IMG/VR virus record: IMGVR_UViG_3300046747_000663
Location: 1 to 29,685 of that record
From: a virus
DNA: 29,685 nt
Direction: 5' to 3' (one strand)
The notes beneath the pieces are model-generated. The model made no database searches. It saw nothing but the letters and a program-made list of their open reading frames with translations, and was not told where the DNA came from. Both the position numbers and the translations under genes were made by a program. This document shows positions 6,106-15,250 of the stretch, one piece after another (within the stretch, counting starts at the first letter, position 1; each line of letters opens with the position of its first letter).

Positions 6106-6519
6106 TCAGTACTGGAAGAGCTTCTTCACGAGGTTCCAGAAAGAACCGTCGCTGTTCGCTTCGATCCTGATCGTCCCGTTCCCGGTGCCGGTGCGGTACG
6201 CTAGGAACTTCTCATTCGGGCCGAGGTAAAAGCGCTTGCTCTGATCCACCGGGATGCGCGCGCAGAGACCCGCGATCGGCGTACCGCCGACCGCCACGGC
6301 CGTTCCCACGGCGGCGGGGTTCGCTGTGATGGCGTTGGTCGGACCAACAGCGACGTAGAGGTCGGCACCCTCGGCGTGGATCTCGATCGCGACACCATCG
6401 TTCGCGTAGGCCGAGATGTCCTCCACCGCCGTGACCGCACCCGAAACACGGACCGTCATCCGGCCCGGGATCGGGGCACGAATGCGGAGCATATTGACGA
6501 TGCCAGAATCGTTGAACAT
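6106..6519 (-). CDS. small beta-rich virion protein
   Basis: A 137-residue protein of unknown family, predicted mostly beta (IRAPIPGRMTVRVSGAVTAV, GVAIEIHAEGADLYVAVG), ending in a helix FWNLVKKLFQY. It begins a few bases after the stop of the 1367-residue protein and precedes the fibre gene, so a structural role such as a fibre-attachment, minor head or decoration protein is likely. It has no signal peptide or membrane segment. Function is not assignable from sequence alone. Confidence 0.7.
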   Translation of the reverse strand: MFNDSGIVNMLRIRAPIPGRMTVRVSGAVTAVEDISAYANDGVAIEIHAEGADLYVAVGPTNAITANPAAVGTAVAVGGTPIAGLCARIPVDQSKRFYLGPNEKFLAYRTGTGNGTIRIEANSDGSFWNLVKKLFQY

Positions 6520-6522
6520 GGA

Positions 6523-9500
6523 TCAAAACCCCGCTGCGGTTCGTTGCGTGACGGTTGCGTTAGACTTCGCGAACGACGAGCCACCGATCTTCGAAGCCGC
6601 GCCCTGCCCGCCGGCCATGGCACCCTTGCCGCTACCGGTCGGGGCTCCACCAGCATCGGCTCCGCCGCCGAGCTGCATGTACATGGCTTGGTTGGCCTTG
6701 ATGTTCGACGGCTTGAGCGACGGGATGCCCGCGCCGCCGTTCAGCACCGAGAGGGCCGCCATCTTCATCGGCGAGAGGTGAAACTGCCCCTTCCGGCCGT
6801 GGTGTTGCGCAAGCTTCGCGTTGATCCGCTGCTGCATCCACTCGAGGAGATCGGGGTTCGCCTTCTTCAGCGCCTCCACGCTCGTGGGCGACAGCGTCCC
6901 GTCTTCGAGGTCGCGCGCGATGCTCGTGGGGTCCGTGATCGCGCGCATGGCAATCGCGAACCGCTTCACTTCGTAGGGGTCGTATTCCGGACCCGCCCCG
7001 CCGCCGAGCTGGGTGCGGTTGTATGCAGTCGGGAGGAAGCCCGCGAGGGCCTCCAGCGCCTTCTTGGTGCCGCCTTGCACGCTCTGCGCGATCTGCGGGC
7101 TAATCCCCGAGGCGTTCGCCGCCGCCTGCGCTCCGAAACCTGCAGCTTGCACGGGGTTCGAGAGCGCGCTCGTCAGGTTGTTCGCGGCCGTGGTGGCTTG
7201 CGCGGCGCTGGGGAGCTTCGTCGACGCCTTCGCGGCCTTCGAGAGATCGAGGTTCAGGAAGTTGTCGAACGACACCTCCAAGGCCTCCTGCATGGCGCGC
7301 TTCTCGGCGTCGATCGCAACACCGCCCGCGAGCTTCTCCATGCCCGCGAGAGCCCAGCGGCCCGCGTTCTCCCGAACATAGGCACCGAGCGACCGGGCAC
7401 CACCGGCGAACAGCGGCTGGAGCGCGTTGTTGGTGATGGCCTCGCCGAAGAAGGCGCCTTGCACGTAGTTGGCGATCTTGTCGACCGTCCCCTGCGCGCG
7501 GGCGTTACGGATGATCTCAGTCTCCGCCATCTCCGTGATCATGTTGGCGGCTTGCCACTGCTTTTTGATGAACTCGTACTTCTGACTGCCGCCCTTGCCG
7601 CCGAGGGCCGTCACGGCGTTGTCGATCTGGGTCGAGAGCGCGTCTTCCAGGATGCTGCGGACCTCCGCCGTGGCTGCGCGCGCGGGCTTCAGGCCCAGCT
7701 CCGGCACCAGCTCGTTCTGGAAGGCCAGCTTGCGGGCGAAGATGGAGAGATCCTTCAGCCGCCGGAGGTCGGTGGGGATGGCCGCCGCGTTGTGCGCGAA
7801 CTGGCCTGCCGAGTTGATGAGCTTTGCGTCCTTCGCCCAGAGAAACTGGAGCTGCCGAACGTGCTCGGCCATGAGCGGACCCCAACCGATCTCGCCCTCG
7901 TACTTCTGCGCGAGGTTACCAAGCGTGTTGTAGATCTGCGCCGCCGGGGTCATCGGAGCGTTGCCTTGCTTCACCGCCATGTTGGCGGTCTTCAGCATGT
8001 CGCCGATCGCGTCGTCGTAGCGGCCCCACACCTTCTCGATGCCTTCGGCCACCTCGCCCGGGGAGAGGTGCGCGAGGCTCTTCTTGCCCATCGCCTTCGG
8101 CACCTCGGTGAGGAGCTGCTCGCCGATGCTCTCCACGATGCCAAGCTTCCGCGCGCCGCGGAACGTGCGCTCCGTCGGACGGAGAAGCAGGAACGCGCGC
8201 TCGCGCATGGCTTGCTGGAGCTTCGACTGAAGGCCCTTGGTTCCACCGGCCGTGATCTGCGCGGCGCCGCCGCCCGCGGGGCCCGCCACACGCGCGAGCG
8301 CGCGCCCGGCCGCGCCTGCCAGGAGCACGCCGCCGACACCCGAAGCGACAGCCGCACCGATGTTGACGGGCTCGTCCTCCAGGAGGTCGTGCTCCACGCG
8401 CGAGCTGGCGCCTTGCAGGAAGGCCTGCGCCAGCTCTGGCTTGAACATGCCCGGCAGCACGCCCGAGGCCTTCGCGAGCCCCTGCGCCATCGCCTGCTGT
8501 TGCCCTTGGATCCGCATCGCCGCCTGCGCAGAGGGCGAGGCGTTGAAGACGCCCGGGTTTTGCGGCGTCCCCGTCTGCGGCATCATCTGAGTAAGGATGC
8601 TGCTCTGCGGCCCCGTTCCGCCTTGCGGAGGGAGCGCGCCAGCGGCTTGGGAGCCCGTTCCACCTTGCGGCGGAAGAGCCCCCGGCCCGGCCCTGCCAGC
8701 AGGGGAACCAGCAGGACCGGGAGGGAGTTCGCGAGCGCCGCCGGGGCCAGGGGGCAGCTCGCCCGCACCAGGGATCTCGGGCGGGAGTTGCGGAGGGCCT
8801 TTGCCACCACCGCCTGCACCCGAGGGGCCTTGCATGCCCCCCTTGCCGGCGAGTTGGATCTGCTCGCGCTCTTTGATCTGCGCGAGGATCTCTTCGATCT
8901 TCGCCTGCTCTTCAGCGGAGCCTTTCAGGCTGCGGCCGAGGTACGTACCCGGAAGATCCTTGGCCTCCTGCTCGAACTTGGGGCCAACGAACTTCTCGGC
9001 GTTGCGCGCTTGCTGCTCGGGGGTGAGCCGCGCGCCCGCTTGTTCCTTGAACCACTTCTTGGCTTCGGTTGCTCGCTCCGCAACCGTGAGCCCCTTGGAC
9101 TCCGCCTGCATGGCGAGCAGCGGCGAGTCGCCGACCTTCGCGAGCGCGCCACCCTTCCGCGGCGGAACGATCGCTTCTGCAAACGGAGATTCGACAGCAC
9201 GGGTGCCCTCGATGTCCGCGAGGGCTGCGCCTTTGCGCCCACCCCCCGGAACCAGGGTTCCGACCTGGTCTTGAACCTTCGCCGCCGCCGCGCGCTCCGC
9301 ATCGGAGGAGTTGCGGAACAACTCCTCCTTCTCGAACTTCTTCTGCAGCTCCCACTCGAGGACCTCTTTCACGCGCTTTTGATCGCGCGAGAGGTCCTTG
9401 CCGGCGTGCTCTAGCTCGAAGTCTTTCAGCTGCGAGCGAACCTCGGCCGCAGTCAGCTCCGGGGCTTCATTCGTGATCGCACGACGTGCTTCGCGGTCGT

Positions 9501-10626
9501 AGTTGAAGAACCCCAGATCGTTGGGGTCGCGCGGGATCTCGTCGACGGCGCGCGCGTCGGCGGCCATCTCTTCGAGGACGCTGCCCTTGCGGCCGGCGCC
9601 CGCGCTGACGCCCGCGCGCTCGTACGCGGCAGGCTTCACCCCCACGGGCGGCGTGAACGGGTTCTCGGGAGCGGCTCCAACCTCAATGGGTCGCGGTCGT
9701 TCGCCGACACCGAGTTCGATCGGGCCACGCTCGGGTCCAGGCCCAAGCTCTAGGGGACGCGGCTCTCCTGACGCGAGTTGCGTCCGGGCCAGCGGGTCGA
9801 CGTCCCTTCTACCAGGAAGAGCACGCTGCGCAACAGCTTCCCCTTCTGCCTCGGGGCCACGGAGCGGGATCCCCGGCCGCTCGGACAGGATCTCGCCCTC
9901 GATGGGCGCCTTGGCCAAGCCCGCTTCGCCGCGCCCCAACCGGGCCGCTCCCGGAACCACTTCCCCGGTAATCTCGGGGCCGGCCATGGCGCCTGCACGG
10001 CGGCCTACGCCCGAGAGGATCTCTCCTTCAAGCGGAGCGGCACTCGCGGCGCGGACGCCGCCGAGCACGTTGCGGGCGGGGGCGGCGAGCTGACCTGCGA
10101 TGGCTCCGCCGCTCCCGCCCGCCGGGGCGAGGGCAGGAGCGAGGTGGCTGGCGGCCGAGCCCGCGGCTCCCGCAGCCTTCCCGGCGCGCGCCAGAAGGGC
10201 CTCCATGCCCCAAGGCAGGAGCGTGGTCGCGACTTCACCCGCGAGGGCCGGGCCGGCTTGGGTTTCTTGGAGACCCTTGAGGTACTTGAGGGCCTTCTGC
10301 GATTGCTTGCCGCCGCCCTTCGACGCGGCCTCGAACGCGGCGGGGCCCACGCCGAACGTGGCGCCGCGCGCAGCACCGAGAGCCGCACCCGCGAGGCCTT
10401 CACCTTCGTAGAGCTTCTCGAGAGCGTCCTTGTCGACCTTGTCCCAGGTAGAGAGACCAAGGCGGCCATCCCGAACGGCCTTCGGCGCGCCGTACCCGAA
10501 ATCGATGGCCTCATCCAGGGACATGAACCCCGGCTTGCCATTCCACATGACGGGGACGTACTGGACGCCTTTGACTTCGCGGACGCCCGCGACATCACTC
10601 GCCTCAGCCTTCTTCTTCGAAGCCAT
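6523..10626 (-). CDS. giant internal-virion / ejection protein (1367 aa)
   Basis: The largest gene. The N-terminus (~1-70) is compact, then Gly/Ala-rich hydrophobic segments occur near 75-100, 150-200 and 755-775. Residues ~200-325 contain degenerate short repeats: two (A)P(L/I)EGEILS copies and three R-P-x-E-x-G copies, which look disordered. A Pro/Gly linker near 600-690 contains GALPPQGGTG twice. Roughly 820-1250 is a long helical domain. Large, Ala-rich helical proteins encoded after the nozzle in podoviruses are ejected into the host envelope (compare T7 gp15/gp16 in position, not sequence). No lytic transglycosylase motif is seen here, so an enzymatic role is not supported. It starts at an ATG overlapping the previous stop (TAATG). 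Confidence 0.7.
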   Translation of the reverse strand: MASKKKAEASDVAGVREVKGVQYVPVMWNGKPGFMSLDEAIDFGYGAPKAVRDGRLGLSTWDKVDKDALEKLYEGEGLAGAALGAARGATFGVGPAAFEAASKGGGKQSQKALKYLKGLQETQAGPALAGEVATTLLPWGMEALLARAGKAAGAAGSAASHLAPALAPAGGSGGAIAGQLAAPARNVLGGVRAASAAPLEGEILSGVGRRAGAMAGPEITGEVVPGAARLGRGEAGLAKAPIEGEILSERPGIPLRGPEAEGEAVAQRALPGRRDVDPLARTQLASGEPRPLELGPGPERGPIELGVGERPRPIEVGAAPENPFTPPVGVKPAAYERAGVSAGAGRKGSVLEEMAADARAVDEIPRDPNDLGFFNYDREARRAITNEAPELTAAEVRSQLKDFELEHAGKDLSRDQKRVKEVLEWELQKKFEKEELFRNSSDAERAAAAKVQDQVGTLVPGGGRKGAALADIEGTRAVESPFAEAIVPPRKGGALAKVGDSPLLAMQAESKGLTVAERATEAKKWFKEQAGARLTPEQQARNAEKFVGPKFEQEAKDLPGTYLGRSLKGSAEEQAKIEEILAQIKEREQIQLAGKGGMQGPSGAGGGGKGPPQLPPEIPGAGELPPGPGGARELPPGPAGSPAGRAGPGALPPQGGTGSQAAGALPPQGGTGPQSSILTQMMPQTGTPQNPGVFNASPSAQAAMRIQGQQQAMAQGLAKASGVLPGMFKPELAQAFLQGASSRVEHDLLEDEPVNIGAAVASGVGGVLLAGAAGRALARVAGPAGGGAAQITAGGTKGLQSKLQQAMRERAFLLLRPTERTFRGARKLGIVESIGEQLLTEVPKAMGKKSLAHLSPGEVAEGIEKVWGRYDDAIGDMLKTANMAVKQGNAPMTPAAQIYNTLGNLAQKYEGEIGWGPLMAEHVRQLQFLWAKDAKLINSAGQFAHNAAAIPTDLRRLKDLSIFARKLAFQNELVPELGLKPARAATAEVRSILEDALSTQIDNAVTALGGKGGSQKYEFIKKQWQAANMITEMAETEIIRNARAQGTVDKIANYVQGAFFGEAITNNALQPLFAGGARSLGAYVRENAGRWALAGMEKLAGGVAIDAEKRAMQEALEVSFDNFLNLDLSKAAKASTKLPSAAQATTAANNLTSALSNPVQAAGFGAQAAANASGISPQIAQSVQGGTKKALEALAGFLPTAYNRTQLGGGAGPEYDPYEVKRFAIAMRAITDPTSIARDLEDGTLSPTSVEALKKANPDLLEWMQQRINAKLAQHHGRKGQFHLSPMKMAALSVLNGGAGIPSLKPSNIKANQAMYMQLGGGADAGGAPTGSGKGAMAGGQGAASKIGGSSFAKSNATVTQRTAAGF

Positions 10627-12569
10627 TATTGGGCCTTCTTCTTCGGCGGAGGAGTCTTGTCCCCACGCGTGAACGTGGTGGGCTCACGGCCCCGAGGCCC
10701 AACAGACTGAATGGGAGCCGCGATCCAACCTGCGGCTCCGGCGGGACCGTATCCCTTGACGGGAATGCCCGTCACGAAGAGCGCAGGACGGCCACCTGTG
10801 ATCACGCGCGCGCGTTCGATCGATTGATCGTATTCGCTGTTTGCATAGTTCTGGATCAGCTGGACAGACCTGGCTGGGTTCGCGAGCCACCCTGCCGTAA
10901 CACCAGGAATATCAAAGCCACGGGCTTTACCAAACAGATCCACTCGCTGCTTGACCGTTCCTTCGTCGAGAGCACCCGAATCGCTTGCCTGACGGACCTT
11001 GTCGGCGAAGTCGGTGAACTTGCTCACAAGATCTTCGTTGTTGCCGCCTTCGGAGTAGGCTTGAGCGATGCCAGCTGCCAAGGATCGCAGACCCGACGCG
11101 TTCGCGATCTTCTCGTTGGTCTTCTTGGCGATCTCGGGGCTGTTCGCCATAAACGCGGGCCCATCACCGTCAGGCGTGAAGACCGCCAGGTTCTGCATGC
11201 TGTTATAGGCCTCGGGCGTGAACACCGACTCCCCGGCAGCCTTCAGCTGGGCCGCGAGAGCGGCGGCCTGGTTGCCCGCGTTCGCCGCGTTGATGGCCGA
11301 GATGGCGTTGCCGTACTGGATCAAATTCTCACCCCCAGCCTGCTGGGTGATGGCCATCGCGCTTTTGATCCGGTTTTGCGAGTCCTTGTCCTTGAAGTCA
11401 TAGAGAGACTTCTGGAGAGACTGGTTGAACATCTCCAGGGACGTCTGCTTCGCCGCGAGCTTGGCGGCGTCCACGTCCTTCAAGCGGCCGTACCAGTACT
11501 GGACGAGGTTCTGCTTCTCCGCGTTGACGGCGCGCTTGTTCTGGATGTTGGCGGCCTGCGCGTTGATGTCCCGGTTCAGCATCTTGTCCAATTCGGACAA
11601 GAACGGGTTGGCTCCGCCATTGACGCCTGCCGCGACGCCACCAGCAATGGCGCCAGCCAGGGCGGTCATGACAAAGGGGACCCCCCCATCGTGGTACATG
11701 CGGCTGGGGTCGATCTTCATCTTTGCGAGATCTTCGACGCCGGCTTGGTAATCCTGGAAGGCCTTATCGCGTGATCCTTCGACACCCTCACGCATGCCCT
11801 TGAAGCGCGTTTCGAGTTCGCTCTCCTCCTTCATGAGCTGGTCGTACATCGTGGCGTGCTTGCCGGCGTACTCGCCTTCGAGACGAGCGGAAGCCTCGTT
11901 GGCCGCGCCTTGATCCACGATGCCCTGCCCACGCATCTGGAACCCTTTGCGTGTTTCCGCAGGGAGCGAGAGTTGCGGAACGCCACCCACACCGCCGATA
12001 CCAGAGCCGCCTCCCTGCACCTCTTGGAAGCTGGGAGGTCGCTCGCGCGCTTGGGGCCGGTTCGCCTTGTCTCGCTCTGCCTTGGCTTCGAGGTCGGCTT
12101 CGCCTGCCGCCTCTTTGGCATCCATGCTCTCCAGCTTCTTGCCGAGGACCACGTTGGTGATGCCGCCGAGGGCTCTCGCACCCACACGATTGAGGGTGCC
12201 TTCGATCCCAGGTTGTTTGTATGCGTCCTCTTCGGCTCCTGCCGCTGAGGACCCTTTCATAAACCTGTTGTAGAGACTGGGGATCGCCTTGGTCGTTGCA
12301 TACTCCAACGGATCCGTCAGCGGCTTCATGGTGTTGGAAAGCTCACCAACGGCATTCGCAAACGACGTGACCGGGCCTTGGTGCGGCGCCGTCGTCGCGT
12401 CGGTCGCCGTCCCGGGCGGGGGTTCGTTCGCCGCGAGCGCATCCGCCCACGGGTTGCCGAAGTCGGTTTCGGAGAGCGCAGGCATGTACGGCGCCGCCTG
12501 ACCCTGCGGCTCTTGGCCAAGGCGCCACTTCTCGAGAGCTTGATCAAAGGGGAGGGGACCGTACGGCAT
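10626..12569 (-). CDS. internal virion / ejection protein (647 aa)
   Basis: A 647-residue helical protein. Charged coiled-coil stretches lie at about 150-175, 230-290 and 330-400. A Gly/Ala hydrophobic segment at about 295-325 (FVMTALAGAIAGGVAAGVNG followed by GANPFL) could insert into or cross a membrane. Residues 1-60 are Pro-rich, and the C-terminus is Lys/Pro-rich (TPPPKKKAQ). Position between nozzle and fibre genes, size and composition fit a DNA-ejection protein that is packed in the head and injected; this is inferred from context. The spacing is tight: it begins three bases after the 282-aa gene and overlaps the next start by one base. Confidence 0.65.
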   Translation of the reverse strand: MPYGPLPFDQALEKWRLGQEPQGQAAPYMPALSETDFGNPWADALAANEPPPGTATDATTAPHQGPVTSFANAVGELSNTMKPLTDPLEYATTKAIPSLYNRFMKGSSAAGAEEDAYKQPGIEGTLNRVGARALGGITNVVLGKKLESMDAKEAAGEADLEAKAERDKANRPQARERPPSFQEVQGGGSGIGGVGGVPQLSLPAETRKGFQMRGQGIVDQGAANEASARLEGEYAGKHATMYDQLMKEESELETRFKGMREGVEGSRDKAFQDYQAGVEDLAKMKIDPSRMYHDGGVPFVMTALAGAIAGGVAAGVNGGANPFLSELDKMLNRDINAQAANIQNKRAVNAEKQNLVQYWYGRLKDVDAAKLAAKQTSLEMFNQSLQKSLYDFKDKDSQNRIKSAMAITQQAGGENLIQYGNAISAINAANAGNQAAALAAQLKAAGESVFTPEAYNSMQNLAVFTPDGDGPAFMANSPEIAKKTNEKIANASGLRSLAAGIAQAYSEGGNNEDLVSKFTDFADKVRQASDSGALDEGTVKQRVDLFGKARGFDIPGVTAGWLANPARSVQLIQNYANSEYDQSIERARVITGGRPALFVTGIPVKGYGPAGAAGWIAAPIQSVGPRGREPTTFTRGDKTPPPKKKAQ

Positions 12570-12572
12570 GGA

Positions 12573-13421
12573 TCAGAGATCTCCGCGCATGCGAGAGAGA
12601 ACGTTGGCCTTGTACTGCGGAGTCTGCGGCGCCGGGCGCGGAGGTCCGGCCATCGGCGCGGGCGCCGGGCGCGGAGCCATGGCTTGGCCCATCGCGGCCG
12701 CGAAACCACCAGGGCCACCGCCCATCGGCTGTGGGGGCGGAGGACGGCCACCTGCGCCCATAGCCTGCTGAGCGAACCCAGCGATGCCTCCCATCGCTGG
12801 AGGCGCACCGCCTTGTTTTGCCGCGAGCTTCGCACGCATCGCGGCGACCTGAGCCGGATCGAACGGATTTGGGGCAGGAGCTGGCCCTGCGGCTGCAAAC
12901 GGGTTGCCTGCCGGAGGCGGACGACCAACGGCGGACTGCTGGTTGCCCATCATCGCTCCCGGACCTCCCATGAATTGCTGCATGCGTTGTTGCTGCATGG
13001 CAGCTTCCGGACCGGGAGGAGGCAGGCCTCCGCCTGGGGCACCCATGAAGTCTGCGTTGCGTTGTTGTTGCATGGTGTCCGCTCCGGGAGGCGCACCCGA
13101 AAACATCCCGCCGCCGCCGGATTGGTATGCCGGACCTTGGCCCACGCCGCCGCCACCAGGCGGGGCACTGCTAAAGCCGGCCATGCTGTTCCCGCCACCG
13201 CCTCCCATAGCCTGCTGGTCCATCCGAGATTGCATCCCCGGAGGCATGCCACCGCCCATCATGGCGTTGAGAGCGCCGCCGCCCCCCCTCGCTTGCGGAT
13301 TGAACGCCGAGCCTCCAAACGGGTTGGGGGCGGGACTCGGGCCGGGAGCCCTGGGTGGCGCGCCACCGCCTCCGCGCCAGTTGTTCAACGCGCCACTGAT
13401 TGCTTGTCTCGGAAGAGCCAT
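12573..13421 (-). CDS. low-complexity Gly/Pro/Met/Gln-rich virion protein (282 aa)
   Basis: Almost entirely disordered-looking: poly-Gly runs, PPPGP tracts and many Met and Gln. An imperfect internal duplication is visible, MQQQRNADFMGAPGGG and MQQQRMQQFMGGPGAM. Four NPF/NPF-like tripeptides occur. A short helical stretch (DPAQVAAMRAKLAAKQ) lies near two thirds, and the end LSRMRGDL matches the end of the neighbouring 163-aa protein. The start at 13421 has an ideal GGAGG seven bases upstream, so translation is likely despite the odd composition. It probably belongs to the head-interior or ejection set by context; no family is recognised. Confidence 0.65.
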   Translation of the reverse strand: MALPRQAISGALNNWRGGGGAPPRAPGPSPAPNPFGGSAFNPQARGGGGALNAMMGGGMPPGMQSRMDQQAMGGGGGNSMAGFSSAPPGGGGVGQGPAYQSGGGGMFSGAPPGADTMQQQRNADFMGAPGGGLPPPGPEAAMQQQRMQQFMGGPGAMMGNQQSAVGRPPPAGNPFAAAGPAPAPNPFDPAQVAAMRAKLAAKQGGAPPAMGGIAGFAQQAMGAGGRPPPPQPMGGGPGGFAAAMGQAMAPRPAPAPMAGPPRPAPQTPQYKANVLSRMRGDL

Positions 13422-13424
13422 TGA

Positions 13425-13916
13425 TCAACCTCCACGCATACGCAAGAGAGTGCCAAAACTGGGGCCGGTGTCGGGCCGGAACACGGGCGGCCGGTGCATG
13501 GGCGGCCCTTCCGCTCCGAGAGGAGGCGGCGGGGGAGGCGGCCTCCAGTAATCCGTGGGGGCCCCCAGCGGCGTTTGCGGGATCCCGCCACCGTTCTCCA
13601 GCTCCGGTGGTTCAGGATCAAACTGACTCGGCTCCGGTGGTTCAGGATCAAACTGACTCGGCTCCGGTGGTTCAGGATCAAACTGACTCAGCTCCGGATC
13701 GAACTTGATGGGGCTGCTGAGAGGCAGATGGGTGAACGGGTTGGGCCCGCTGGGGCCAGGACTCGGGATCGGGTCGACACCACCACCGTTGCCGAGCCCG
13801 AGATCGCCAGGCTGCGCAGTCTGATCGATATCTGGAGCGAGCGTCTGACCTGCCTGGAGCGGCAGCCCTCGCCAGACTTGCACTGCCGCGTGGAGTTCTT
13901 CCGGAGAAATTGCCAT
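13425..13916 (-). CDS. proline-rich protein with decapeptide repeats (163 aa)
   Basis: Residues 1-40 include a small helical start (SPEELHAAVQVWRGLPLQ). The centre carries three copies of a Pro/Glu/Phe decapeptide (PEPSQFDPEP register), produced by a 30-bp tandem repeat. The C-terminal part is poly-Pro (about 126-133) and ends FGTLLRMRGG. The gene overlaps the previous stop by one base (TGATG) and lies four bases before the next start. Function is unknown; a flexible linker or assembly adaptor in the virion is possible. The repeat can expand or contract by slippage, so length may vary among related phages. Confidence 0.6.
   Translation of the reverse strand: MAISPEELHAAVQVWRGLPLQAGQTLAPDIDQTAQPGDLGLGNGGGVDPIPSPGPSGPNPFTHLPLSSPIKFDPELSQFDPEPPEPSQFDPEPPEPSQFDPEPPELENGGGIPQTPLGAPTDYWRPPPPPPPLGAEGPPMHRPPVFRPDTGPSFGTLLRMRGG
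13601..13690 (-). repeat. 30-bp tandem repeat, three copies
   Basis: Three consecutive 30-bp units occupy 13601-13630, 13631-13660 and 13661-13690. They differ by a single base near the end of the third unit. A partial unit continues from 13691 (GCTCCGGATC). Being a multiple of three, the array keeps the reading frame and encodes a repeated decapeptide. Confidence 0.9.
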
Positions 13917-15241
13917 CAGAATGTCCCGCTGTCGAAGTTGTAGGAGGGCTGGCTTTGCATGGAGCCGCCGCCGCCGGTGAAGTTGCTCGCGCCGGAGGCA
14001 GCGACCGTTGCGGGAGCGGTAGCGCCCATTGCGGCACCAGCTGCCGCCGCGCCTGCCGGACCACCCAGCATGCCTGCACCGACCGTTGCGGCACCAGCTG
14101 CGACATTGCTCCCGATGCCCGCGATCAGCTTGGCGGTGAGCATGTCGCGATCGAACTTGTCCTTATCCATGCCTTGGCGGTACTGGCGCTGCATCCAGAT
14201 GTCCTGTTGACGAGCCCTGTCGCCGGCCTGCAGGTTCTGCGCGTTCTGCGCATACCCTTGCTGACGCATGCCTTCGTAACCCATGGCCTGGTTCCCATAG
14301 TATTGGGACATCAGGTCATTGCGGGCCTTCTGCGCATCCGTAAGGCGCGACTGCGCATCGGCCCACTGGGCACCTTGCGCCGAGCGGGTCTGATCCTGAG
14401 CGCGGATGTTGTAGCCCTGGCTCTGAAGCTGCCCCATCGCGGACTGCATCTCTTGCGCGCGAAGCGTGGCGGCCTGCGAGACGCCTTGCATACGCTGGAG
14501 AGCACCCTGCGCACCCGCCGACTGGCGCGCCGCGTTCTGCGCAAAGCCACCACCACGGGCGCTGTTCGCCATCGCCATCTGCGAGGCGATGCTTTGATCC
14601 AAGCCCGACTGAAACTGCGATTGCGCGGCGGACGGGCCTTTGCCAGCGACCCAGTCACGGAGGGTGCTCTCCGTGTCGGTCATCCCCGTGCGGGCTTGAA
14701 GCTCACGCGCACGGTCGGCGTCAAAGTCCGTGCGGTCCATCTGGACGCCTTCACGGTTTTGCGCCTCTTTCGCTTGGTTGCGAAAGTCCGTGGACATCCC
14801 CATCTGCCGATCCATCTCGGCTTGGAAGGGATCGGGGCCCATCCCGGCTTTCGCCGTGTCGACAGCGGCTTTCGCTTCATCGTAGGCCGGTTGGAGGCCT
14901 TGGATCTTCTTCTCGATCGCATTGACGTCGACAAGACCAAACCGGCTCGAATCCATCTCCTTCTCGGAGAGGCCGGCCTCCATCGCGATCTGCTTGAACT
15001 CGTCGTAGTGCTCGCCGATCCAGTTTTGGCCCTCACGGGTGGAATTAAGCTGCTTCAGATGCTGAAGCGCCTGCATCCGCCCTTCGAGCGGGGCATACGC
15101 GCTGTTTGCCGCGTTGTACGCGTCCGAGCCCTCAGGGGCTCCCCACATATGATAGACGTTCGGATCGTAGCCAGCGCTACCGCCGGTAGCGTAATACCCA
15201 GGCTCAAAGCCAATCGGCATCTCGTAGTATTTAACCGCCAT
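13916..15241 (-). CDS. Gln/Ala-rich helical virion protein (441 aa)
   Basis: The N-terminus (1-35) is Tyr/Gly-rich. Residues ~50-150 are charged helix. About 160-360 are a long Gln/Ala/Arg-rich helical region with many Q-A-Q spacings, predicted to be coiled. A Gly/Ala hydrophobic stretch of some 35 residues follows at about 370-410, and the tail is Gly/Ser-rich. This pattern matches proteins held inside podovirus heads or ejected through the nozzle, but the family is not recognised. GAGGT lies seven bases before the ATG at 15241, supporting the start. It lies directly after the nozzle gene. Confidence 0.65.
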   Translation of the reverse strand: MAVKYYEMPIGFEPGYYATGGSAGYDPNVYHMWGAPEGSDAYNAANSAYAPLEGRMQALQHLKQLNSTREGQNWIGEHYDEFKQIAMEAGLSEKEMDSSRFGLVDVNAIEKKIQGLQPAYDEAKAAVDTAKAGMGPDPFQAEMDRQMGMSTDFRNQAKEAQNREGVQMDRTDFDADRARELQARTGMTDTESTLRDWVAGKGPSAAQSQFQSGLDQSIASQMAMANSARGGGFAQNAARQSAGAQGALQRMQGVSQAATLRAQEMQSAMGQLQSQGYNIRAQDQTRSAQGAQWADAQSRLTDAQKARNDLMSQYYGNQAMGYEGMRQQGYAQNAQNLQAGDRARQQDIWMQRQYRQGMDKDKFDRDMLTAKLIAGIGSNVAAGAATVGAGMLGGPAGAAAAGAAMGATAPATVAASGASNFTGGGGSMQSQPSYNFDSGTF

Positions 15242-15250
15242 AGTGCTACC

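Noticed and set aside
4758-6170. 470-residue plus-strand frame opposite the fibre gene
   Set aside because: Shadow composition and overlap with the well-supported TIG/LamG fibre.
6376-9414. 1012-residue open frame on the plus strand
   Set aside because: It is antisense to the ejection-protein gene, has Arg/Leu/His-rich shadow composition, and no ribosome site; the high GC content makes such frames long.
13601-13690. 30-bp repeats as a CRISPR array
   Set aside because: Units are contiguous with no spacers and lie in frame within a coding region.
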